Assembly: GCA_021397835.1 (NCBI GenBank)
Contig: JAJFZO010000094.1
Coordinates: 6,548,001 to 6,612,000 of the forward strand
Reading direction: 5' to 3'
Source: Moringa oleifera
Lineage: Eukaryota > Streptophyta > Magnoliopsida > Brassicales > Moringaceae
Length of the DNA: 64,000 nt
A model generated the notes under the pieces. The model did no database searches. It was given only the letters and a program-made list of their open reading frames with translations, and had not been told where the DNA came from. Positions 33,668 through 45,600 of this stretch are shown here, piece by piece. The first letter of the stretch is position 1. Each line of letters opens with the position of its first letter. The position numbers were made by a program, and so were the translations under genes.

Positions 33668-36600
33668 ATGGCAACTTCGCGATTCTGTGGGACTTCTGGT
33701 GGACTGGACACTTTTCTGCCGTGTGATTCTCTATGGAGATCGATCGATTACGGTCACAGGAGTAGAAAATCGAGGCTGCTCTTGGTGAGGACCTTGCTGC
33801 TGCGGCCACCGAGGAGGACGTTTTCGGTGAAGTGTGTGTCCAGTGAGCCAAAGCAGAAAGTAAATGATCCGGTTACAGGAGAAGGAGGTCCGGTCTTCTG
33901 CTTTCTGTTTTCTGTTTGTAGTTTGTGTTATCATTTTCATGGCTTTGAAGTAATTGTTACATTTCTGTTTCCATTTTCAGTGGAGTTCGAGATCTAGTTA
34001 CAGTGGTGTCATCTGTGTTTGATTACTTAGAAGTGTGGATTTTGAATTTTAAGTTTGGTTACAGTATTTTCCTCCCTTCATCTGCCCTTCTCTCTCTCTC
34101 TCTCTCTCTGTATGTGTCTCTGCTCTCTTTCTCTAGTCTTTTTCTTTTTTTTCCTTTTCGTTCTTTAAGTTCTCTGAGCCTGGAGTCTTGAGTGAATGAC
34201 AAGTTTCTATCTGCACTTTCTGTTCCTTTTGAATTTGGAGATGCATTTGTGTTTGAGTTCATTTATTATCAGTAATTTTTACAGTATAGAATGAATGGTT
34301 CTTAGCCTTTGACTTCGTCACAATCAATCTTAAAAGCAACATTATGTCCCTGAGGAATATACATATATATTGGAATATTAGAAATGTTTTAAGAAGCATC
34401 CCTAAGGAATCATTACAATCAAATCCTTTATTTCCATCTGTTCTTTATAACATTTTACTAAGAAGATTTTGTCTACTGTCATCACAAGCTAAAGCCAAAT
34501 AATCTACAATATCATATTTTATCCTACAAACTTTATGCATTTACCATAGCAAATTGAGACCTTTTCAGTAGAAGTTTCAATACTACGTAGTGGAGTGCTT
34601 GGTTTAGTGCTGCAATTAACTTTGACTCCTTGTATCTTGATCTAGAAGCTAGCGGCTCCCTCAGTGGTTTCACCCCAGATGCTGCTTCCATAGCCTCCAG
34701 CATCAAGTACCATGCAGAGTTCACCCCATTGTTTTCTCCAGAGGAATTTGAACTTCCAAAGGCTTTCTTTGCAACTGCACAAAGTGTTCGTGATGCTCTT
34801 ATTATAAACTGGAATGCAACATATGATTACTATGAGAGGTTGAATGTGAAGCAGGCATATTATTTGTCAATGGAATTTCTACAGGTCTGCATCAATTTCT
34901 ACACGTGATAATTCATTTTCTATTGAATTTTCTTTTACTTTCAAGATGTTGTTGTTTTATCATGTTCTGCTGTTGTAGGGTAGGGCGTTGCTAAATGCAG
35001 TTGGAAACTTAGGGCTCACTGGTGCTTATGCCGAGGCTTTGAACAAGCTAGGACACAATTTAGAGAATGTAGCTTGCCAGGTGAAGTTTGTTTTTGATAT
35101 ATTTTCTTTATAGGTGAAGTATTTTCATGGAGAAGTTTTTACTGCCTGTTCTCATACTTACTCTGCTTTAAAATATTTATGCTGTCACTGAAAATTTAGT
35201 GGAAATCAAACAAGAAGAAGTTTAAAGTGCTAATTTGAGGCAGCAACATAGAGGATAAATTAATTAAATCATTAGAATTTATCTAGCTTTTATGCTTTTA
35301 TCAATTGAATTTATTAACTTAATTTTTGGTTGCTGCTTCAATTTTTTTGGGACTATTCATCTAGTAAAGTCAAAAATTTAAGATTTCTGTGAAACCTATT
35401 CTAGGAAGCTCTGTTAACCCGATAAATGATTGAGAAGAACTGGATATCAACTTTTCCTTGTCCTTTCTCTTGTGAAATCCAGTTGCTTCCATTCATGGCT
35501 TCGATCCACTGTCTTAACCACTGTCACGTTATATATGAACTTTTTCAGTTTTTCTTCTAATAATTTCATTTCATGTATTTCTATCTGTCTCTGTCTCTGA
35601 AATTTTTTTTTTTGTTGGGGGAGGGGAGGGGGTGGTGGAGTGTTGATTGTGTGCATCAACTTGAATGTGCATCTGCATCTGGATGTGCGTATTTGCATGT
35701 GTCTTTCAGTGATTAAGTTCTATGGTTCGCTAATAATAGGAGCCTGATGCTGCACTTGGAAATGGGGGTCTTGGGCGACTTGCCTCCTGCTTTTTGGATT
35801 CACTGGCCACATTGAATTATCCAGCATGGGGTTATGGTCTTAGGTACAAGTACGGATTATTCAAACAGCGAATTACTAAAGATGGGCAGGAAGAAGTTGC
35901 AGAAGATTGGCTGGAGGTATCTTTGCTTATTTTCTTTTTCATTATGTATAACTTAAAAAGTTTTTTACAGTATACAAGGAAAAGGTTATGTATTATCTTT
36001 GTTTCTACTGACATTTTAGTGGCTGTCCTCATTGTAGATGAGCAATCCCTGGGAAATAGTGAGAAATGATGTCTCGTATCCTGTGAAGTTTTATGGCAAG
36101 GTTGTTTCAGAATCGGATGGTAAAAAGCATTGGATTGGAGGAGAAGATATAACAGCTGTTGCATATGACGTACCAATACCAGGATACAAAACTAAAACCA
36201 CCATCAATTTGCGACTTTGGTCAACCAAAGCATCTTCTGAAGATTTGGATTTATATGCTTTTAATGCTGGAGAGCACACTAAGGGAGCAGAGGCCCTATA
36301 TAATGCAGAAAAGGTTTGCATGCATGTTTTGTTACATCTATTTTTCTTCAATCCTGGGCCTTAAAAGTTATTATAAAGCTGTTATATGCATATCTGTTAT
36401 AATTTCGTCTGTAAAGATATCTTTCTGTACACAAAATAAAAGGATGTTTGGGATCTGGGGTCTTACATGTTGAAGAAAACCTGGTTTGCCTATTGTTATT
36501 ACCATAACCATCCCATTGGAAGACATGTATGGGTGGTTGGAGGAAAGTTTGTTGCTCTGTATTTTCAGAAACTCTTCCAGACCTTGTTATATCTGTCTCC

Positions 36601-39600
36601 TTGTTTGTTTACTTGTTTCTTTGGTACTAGCAAATGAAGGTGCCACATAATGGTTTATCATGATATTAGATATGTTATATACTCTACCCTGGGGATGAGT
36701 CAGCTGAAGGGAAGGCCCTTCGTTTGAAGCAACAATACACTTTATGCTCTGCTTCTCTCCAAGATATTATTGCACGATTTGAGAGGAGATCTGGAGCGAA
36801 TGTCAAATGGGAAGAATTTCCTGAGAAGGTTGCAGTGCAAATGAATGATACTCACCCCACTCTGTGCATCCCAGAGCTAATGAGAATTTTGATAGACTTA
36901 AAAGGTTTAAGCTGGAAGGATGCTTGGCATATCACTCAGAGGTACTTCCTGCCATGGTTGCTTTGTTTGGGTTTATGCATCTCTGAGTCAATGGTGTTGT
37001 TTATTCTGAAATATGTGTTGTAATTTTTTTTTTGAAAAAAAAAATATATATATTGTGGGAGGGTATATTCCAATTGAATGGGGCGATCCACGGACACAAG
37101 GTTGTTGTGACTGGATTTCTTCCCCTTTTCACTCCATTTCTTTTGATTAGGAACAACAATATGTACTATTATTTCCCATTTCTTCAATACTTTGTCCTCT
37201 GTTGGTTTTCTGGGCTAGTTAGCATTCAGTTTTTATATGTATTTACCATTCCTTGCTTGTGTGCCATTGGTATTTTGCCTGTTGCTGTTTTCTATAAATC
37301 TGAGATGCAATTTATGCATACGAAGCAGTTGTTTAACCTATCACGTATCTGTTGCAAAGCCCAATTCAAGCTTCCCCCGCGATTTACGTGTTAGTGAGTG
37401 CATGTATGCATGCACATTGATGCGCTTGCTTGTGTGTTTGCACGTGTTCGTATCCATAACCAGTTAAGTGAAGGCATTTATACTTAATTCTGACTCAGAT
37501 TTAGTAACTTGCTTCCCTCATGTTTTGCCACCTTTCTGCTAGGACTGTGGCATACACAAACCATACTGTTCTGCCTGAGGCATTAGAGAAATGGAGTTTA
37601 GAACTTTTGCAGAAATTGCTACCTCGACATGTGGAGATCATAGAAATGATTGATGAGGAGGTAATGTAAGAATATGCACATAGAGGAAAACCTTCCCTCA
37701 TTTGGAGTTCTAATTCTAAATCTAATTTTAGCTGCCACTTGATTTACAGCTGATTCAAACAATTGTTGCTGAGTATGGTACAGCTGATGATGACTTGCTG
37801 GAGGAAAAACTGAAGGAGATGAGGATCCTAGAGAATGTTGATTTGCCTGCTGCCTTTGCACATTTAATTGTTAAACCAAAAAAAAGTTCTATTATTGTCC
37901 CTAGTGAGGAGCTTGACATTTCTGAAGATTCTGGAGAGGAGGTTGAACCAGTGGACGAAGAAAAGGTTGAACCAGTGGGTGAAGAAGAGACTGAAGCAGT
38001 AGGTGAACAGAAAGAACTTGAAGAAGGAGGCACTCAGGAAGAGGAAAAAGTGCCAGAACCAACTCCCCAACCACCAAAGATGGTTCGTATGGCCAATCTC
38101 TGTGTTGTGGGTGGTCATGCAGTAAACGGAGTTGCTGAGATACATAGTGAAATTGTAAAGAATGAAGTATTTAACGAATTTTTTAAGGTAAACATCCCAT
38201 TTAGAGCTTTTGCATCTAGTTTAATGATTGTAGAAAACAGAATTCTTGACTTTAAGAAAAAACATGCTTTTCTCATCGATCTTGTGCTATAATTTTGGCA
38301 GTTGTGGCCTGAGAAATTCCACAATAAGACAAATGGTGTTACACCTAGAAGATGGATCCGTTTTTGCAATCCAGAATTGAGTAAAATCATAACTGGCTGG
38401 ATAGGCACAGAAGACTGGGTCTTGAATTCTGAAAAACTGGCTGAACTAAGAAAGGTAACCCACAATATCTGAATTATCTCTTAAATCATCTCTTTTGATG
38501 GACTCCATCTCTCCTTAGGCAATTTAATTGCAGCATTCTGTGTCCTCCTTTGGTACATGAAACATTCTGGCTATACATATTCACACACCTCTGCCTGTGC
38601 ATGGACACACATACTTGTACACACAGATGCATTTACATTCTTAATGTCCTATAGTTACTTGGAAGACTATGAAGGATTGATTATGGACAGGACTTGACTC
38701 TGACATTTGTGTGGAGCACGTGTCTGAGTTGCCTGATTTTGTACTTGGGAGTGACAGGCATGTACATAAATGAAGATGGCAAAACATATCAGCTTAAGTA
38801 ATGGTTTGTTAGGATTCGTGTCTCATTTCTGGTGGCTTCTATATCTAAAAGTAAATGAAGAATCTAGAATTCCAAACTGCTCAAGAAATGCTGCATCTTA
38901 TTTGGCAGCATCGAGAAATAGAAACATCTCTCTGCTGAGTGTGTAAACTCTGCCTGTTCTAAAATTCTTGAATGACTTGAATCACTGATTTTATGACACC
39001 TTCTCCTAACATGTGTTACAAACCTCCTAGCATTGTTACTGATGGGTTACAAACATTACGTTTCTGTTTTATTATGCTCATGCTTTTCTTTGTAAAGTTC
39101 AAATGCTGAAATTTTCCAATTTTGTCAGTCTATTCTCTTATGTTTGCTGCATGTAAAGGACTGATTGATAGTGTCTTTCTCCCTTTTATTTATCTGATTT
39201 CGCTGTCATTTCCTTGTATCCTAATCAGAACCGTGTAATCTGTTTTTAGTTTGCAGATAATAAGGATCTCCAGGCTCAGTGGAGGGCAGCAAAAAAGAGC
39301 AATAAAATTAAGGTCGCATCATTCATCAAAGAAAAAACAGGTTATTCTGTTAGTGCTGACTCAATGTTTGATATCCAGGTAAGTTCATTTGTGTTTAACT
39401 TCTGTTGGACACTAAATGTGACTAGTGAACACGATCTCCTAGCATCGGGTAGAAAATAAAAGACAGTCCCACTAGAGAAAAGTAGATGGTTAGATTTCGT
39501 AGGCAAACTCTTGTCATGCTGAAGAGGTAGCAAAAGAGATCATAGTGGTTGTACTTAAGATGAATGGTGAATGGGCTGATTCTCCTTTGTGTTGATTATT

Positions 39601-42600
39601 GCTTCGCAAAATGGACTCAAGCATTCAAAAGTTTAGATCAATTAGTGAGTCAAGTTTTTGTCATGCATTACTGAGAAGTGGATTAAAGTTTGCATGTTGC
39701 TGCATTGTGGCATTTTGTACATTTGAGATGCAAAGAGTTTTCTTATTTGTTTCACATGGTTCCTATACCAGTGTCACTTTCCTTATATGACTTGGTGAAT
39801 TGGAATTATCATTTTCAGGTGAAGCGCATCCATGAATACAAGAGACAACTGCTGAACATTTTTGGAATTGTTTATCGCTACAAAAAGATGAAAGAAATGA
39901 GCGCTTCAGAAAGGAAGAAAAAGTTTGTTCCACGTGTTTGTATATTTGGTGGAAAAGCGTTTGCCACTTATGTGCAAGCAAAGAGAATTGTCAAACTCAT
40001 CACAGATGTTGGGGCTACCGTTAATCATGATCCTGAAATAGGTGATTTACTTAAGGTACAACTTCTTTACTTTATCAGTAATAAAAGTTCTGCAGTTTCA
40101 ATAAGGATGACGGCGGGGCAAGAAGAAAAGTAAATAGACATGTACTTCTGCCGTAATCTTCTTTTTACTTCAAAGTAGTTTTATAGCATGAAACTTAGAA
40201 GTGATTCTCTTATTATTCATCATTACCATTTCAATTAGTTAAAGTGGTTTCAATTTTATCATATGTGAGGATTTGGGAGTGATTTGTTTATTACATCTCT
40301 GTCCTGATCCAGCTGATCATTTGTAGCCTCTGACATATGTTCTTTTAGTTGTTTTTGTTTGTTTTGTTAGCCAACATGATTCACTGTTAAAAGAGTTGTC
40401 ATTTTAAGTGGCCTGACTTTTACACTTTAAATGGCCTAACTATTACTATTAGGATTTTGGTGAAGTTATATTGTCAACAGGCTCACCCTAAGAGAGATAA
40501 ATCAAAGTCTATGAAGGACATAATCTAGGTTTTGAATAATTTAGTGGAAGAGCAATATGGTAAAGATTGTGGGTTTTTGTGCATAATTTCCTAGAGAAGG
40601 AAGGATAAGCTTATTCGTTAACCATTCTAATATATTAGTAATAGTGTCAGTATTTAATTTGAACTTTGTTGGCAATGACAAAGTTGAAATTTTTGTTGGC
40701 TTTTGAGAAGATGAATAATAAACAAGAAAAGAAAGAATTCTTGAAGCTTGAAATTGCTTACTTTACTTCATTGATGAAGGTTTTGTTTATAAGAAAAATG
40801 AACAACCTAAATTGAACTTATCTAGATGTCTAAATTGAAGATTCTTCCTATAAAAAATCAAATTAAAGATTGTTCTTATCCAAAACTAACAGATTTTTTT
40901 CAAAACTACTTAATAAAACAAAAGATTTGATCTTGTTTGTCACACCACTTCTCTTTGCTGTTTTTGCTGCAAACACTAATTTGTTTCCTTAGCAATTCAA
41001 ACTTTGATCTAGATAGTCCTTTAGTTAAAATATCATCAAGTTGAGCTTCTGTCTTGCAATGCACCAAGCAGACTTCATGATTCTTTTGAACTTCCCTGAT
41101 AAAGTAATATTTGATTTTGAAGTGCTTTGTCTTGCTATGAAAAATTGGATTGTTTGATATTGTTATGGCAGCTTGATTATCAACAAAAATTCTTGTTGCA
41201 TCATCTTGAATTATCTTCAAATCTGTCATAAGCTTCCTTAGCCATAAGGCTTAATTAACTATAGTAGCATCTGTAACATACTCAGTTTCAGCAATAGATT
41301 GAGCTACAATTTTCTGCCTTTTGGAACTCCAATTGAAACAACCAAATCCAAAACTGAACAAATAATCTAATGTGCTCCTCATGTCATCACATGATCCTCC
41401 CCAATCACTATCAGCAAAACCATGCAAAAACAATTTATCTTTTTTTTTTCAAATTTAATTCCAAAATTCAGAGTCCCTTTGATATACCTGAGCACCTTTT
41501 TAGTAGCTTTATAGTGTAACTCACTTGCATAATGCATATACTTGGACAACGGACTTACAGAGAACATTATGTCTTGTTTTGTTGCTGTTAAATACATCAA
41601 ACAGCCTATGATGCTTCTGTATAATTCCTCTTAACTTTTTCAGTACCATCATCTTTACTGAATTTTTTATTTTGAGCTAAAGGAGTACATACTGACTTAC
41701 AGTCCTTTATGTTGAATTTCTTCAATACTATCTTAGCTTATTTCTGTTGCTCAATGAAGATTCCTTGGGTTGATTGTTGAATCTCCATTCCTAAAAAGAA
41801 TATCATTTCTTCGTGGTCAGTCATCTCAAAAGTTTGCATCATTTGAGCTTTAAATTACTCTACCAATTCTGCATTGCTTCTTGTGACAAGTAACTCATCA
41901 ACATATAATGAAACAACGATTAGTTCACCACTGATAACTTTAATATACAAAGTTGCTTCACTTAGACTTTTATTGAAGCCTATCTTCTGCAAGTGTTCAT
42001 CTATCCTACTGTACCATGCTCTTAGGGCCTGCTTCAATCCATATAATGTCTTTTTTAATAAGTATACTTTCTCTGGATCTGCAACAAAACTTTCAGGTTG
42101 TTCAACAAAAAATTTTTCCTCCAAATGACCATTGAGAAATGTTGATTTTACATCAAGCTTGTAGATCTTCCACTGTTTTTGTGCGGTAAGTGCTAGAAGC
42201 AGTCCAATAGTTTTCAATCTTGCTACAGGTGCAAAAGGATCAAAAAAATCTACACCAGGTGATTGAGCATATCCTTTTCCAACTAATTTGGCGTTGTATT
42301 TGTTTATAGAACCATCAGCATTAAGTTTGGTTCTATAAACCCATTTTACCCCAATATTAGTTTTATGTAATGGTCTACTACTAGCTCCCAGGTTTTGAAT
42401 CATCCTGATCTCCTCTTCTATTGGAGCAATCCACTTTGTATCCTTAGCAGCTTCATTATACCCTGCAGGTTTAAGCATAACCATGTTGCATTTTTCATAA
42501 ATTTCTACAAGTGATTTGGCACTCATATGGGCTCATCATCGATTATATCTTCATCTTGCAATTCTGGTTTATTTGTATAAACTTGTTCTAGTTCAGCTTT

Positions 42601-45600
42601 ATCCCAATTCCATCTTTCAAGTTCATCAAATCTGACATCCCTACTTATTATGATTTTTTTTGTCAAAGGTTGATAAATTCTATATTCTTTGGTGAGATTG
42701 TTGTATCCAACAAAAACTCTATATTCTGTCTTTTGGTCTAACTTCTCCCTCTTTACATCTGGAACATAAGTAAAACACAAGAAGTCAAAGATTTTGAGAT
42801 TATAAATCGAAGGTTTAAAACCATACCATGCTTCAAAAGGTGTTTTTCCTTTCAAAGTCTTGGTGGACAATCTGTTTAGCAGAAATATGGCAGTGTTGAC
42901 AGCTTCAGCCCATAATATCTTTGGCATTTTCTTCTCAAATAGGAGACATCTTGCCATATCCATAATTTTCTTATTTTTTCTTTCACTAACTCCATTTTGC
43001 TGAGGAGTATAGGTTGCAGTACACTTCACAAAACTCAATAAATTTGTTAGCAGTATATTCCTTCCCATTGTTAGATCTAATCACTTTAATTTTGTAGTCA
43101 TTTTGATTTTCAATCTATGCTTTAAACTTCCAGAAAATACTAGCAACTTCAGGCTTTTGTTTGAGAAAATAATCCAACACATTCTACTAAAGTCATCAAT
43201 GAAAATTATGAAGTACTTGTTACCATTTAAGAATGTAGTTCTCATAGGTTCACAAACATTTGTGTGGATTAATTAAAGCTTTTAACTGCTCTCCATGCCT
43301 TGTTAACAGGAAATGGCAATCTAACTTGCTTTTCAAGTTGACATACTCCATATATTGCTGCTCCTCCTGCATTGAATGTCATTTTTTGCACCAGATCATT
43401 TTTCTGCATATAATTTAATCCAGAATAGTGAAAATGCCCCATTCTCTTGTGCCATAACTCAGCTTGATCCATAGCACATAGGTATGCAGTAGATCCACCC
43501 TTGTTCTAACTTATGCTGAAGCTTTTGCTGTTTATTTTCACAGAGAACAGCACTATACCATCTGAGTTAGTAATCACACACATATTATCCTTAAATACAA
43601 TAGAATAACCTTTCTCAAGCAATTGTCCACACTTAATAAGTTTTGATCAATTTTTAGAACAAGTAATACATCATAGATTAACTTTGTACCTTCTGAGCCT
43701 TTTATTGCAATAGTCCATTTACCTTTCACTTCAATATACTGACCATTGCCAACTTTGACTCTTGACACCTCTGACTTGTTTACTTTTCCAAAAGAATCAT
43801 CAAAAGACATGTGGTTTGTGCGTCCATTGTCTTAAGCCAATCATCATTGGAACTGCTGCTAGAAAAACAAGATGTAACAAAAAGTTGCTACTCTTGTTGT
43901 TGATCTACCACTTGAACTTGGTGTCTTTGTTGTTGTTTGTTTTTTCATACTTTCTCGATATGCTTCATTTGTTTGCATACCCTGCATTGAATGTTAGGTA
44001 TAAACCAACAATATTTTAGTAAATGAGAAGTTTTCTTACAATAAGGACATGGGTGTTTGCCCTTGTTGCCACAATTGTTGTTGTTTTCTCTTTTCTTGTG
44101 ATTCTTCTTACCCCATTGTTTCTTCCCTTTGTTACCTTCTTGAGTTTGATCAGTCTCTTTCACTTGGAATGCTCCTTCAACTATTTCAAGCTCTCCTTTG
44201 TTCTTAAGCCTTCAACTATTTCAAGCTCTCCTTTGTTCTTAAGCCTTCAACTATTTCAAGCTCTCCTTTGTTCTTAAGCTTGCAGTACATTAATGTGCTC
44301 TGCTAATGTTATTATTGACAAATCTCTGGACTCCTCAAGTGAAGAGAGTTTGGATTCAAATCTCTCGGCAAGGTCACTAGAATTTTTTCCACCACCTTTT
44401 TATTAGAAAGTTCTTCTCCTAACATTATGATCTTATTAGCTAATGTCAATAATCTATCTGTGTAATCCTTAAGTGCTTCGACCTCCTTGATCTTCTGCAT
44501 TTCGAATTCCCTTCTTAGGTTTAGGATCTGCATTTGCTTTGTTCTTTCATTTCCCTGATACTCTTCTTTCAACAGATCCCATGCATGTTTTGCTGTTTCA
44601 CAGGCCATGATCTTCGTAAATATTGTATTTGAAACTGCAAAGTGAATACAAGTCTTAGCCTTGTATCTCTTCTTCCTTTCTTCTCTGTTGTTCTTGAGTT
44701 GTGCCACTGCTGGATCTTCTGGATTTGTGTCCACTAAATCCCATAAGTCACATGCTTGTAGGAAGGACTCTACTTTCACTGCGAAGCCTAATAATTTTCT
44801 CTAGTGAAAATTGGAGGATAGACAAGAAACTATTTCATATCATATTGGATTTCGAGATGAAGACAAAATTTTTTATTACCTCACTGGATTTCACTCTCAC
44901 ACTCCACAAGTCCCTTAAGAAAAAGGGCTCTGATACTATTTTGTTGGCTTTTGAGAAGAAGAATAATAAACAAGAAAAGAGAAAATTCTTGAAGTTTGGA
45001 ATTGCTTGCTTTACTTCATTGATGAAAGTCCTATTTATAAGAAAAATGAACAACTTAAATTAAGCTTATTTAGATATCTAAACTGAAGATTCTTTCTATC
45101 TAAAATCAACTTAAAGATTGTTCTTATCCAAAACTAACGGATTTTTTCAAAACTACTTGATAAAACAAAAGATTTGATCTCATTTGTTTTATCTTTTACT
45201 AAAATTGTGCAGCAAATATGCATCTTGTTAACAATTTCGTCATCTGTGAATGTGATTACTTTCTTCTGCAAATTTGCTTTATTGGTAACTCTGGGATATC
45301 TTATTGTATCTTGTTTTATTTTAGGTTGTTTTTGTGCCTGATTACAATGTTAGTGTGGCTGAATTACTCATACCAGCAAGTGAGCTCTCACAGCACATCA
45401 GGTATTTTGATTTTATTTATTGCATGATCAATTTTTAGCCACATAATTTTTATTAGAGACGTAATAATGAAGATACTGGACCAGAAAAAAGCTCATGCGA
45501 CTGCTCATGTTTGGTGTAAAAGATTGTGTTTTAGAATTTGGGTGCATCAACTCAAAGTTTGTTTGACCTTGTTGGTTTTTTGGGATGTGTAATTGTTTTG

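Larger units (their letters stand above)
40694..45182 (-). mobile_element. Degenerate Ty1/copia LTR retrotransposon in PHS1 intron 11
   Basis: Two direct repeats of about 240 bp (40694-40935 and 44942-45182) flank gag-pol remnants on the minus strand, so the element is antisense to PHS1. In element orientation the 5' LTR ends CCAACA. Three bases later comes tagtatcagagccc (about 44925-44938), a primer-binding site matching initiator-Met tRNA with one change from the usual tggtatcagag. Protein order (gag, protease, integrase, RT, RNase H) is that of copia, not gypsy. The total is about 4.5 kb. A 5-bp target duplication was not clear (atttt on the left, atttg on the right). Confidence 0.92.
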
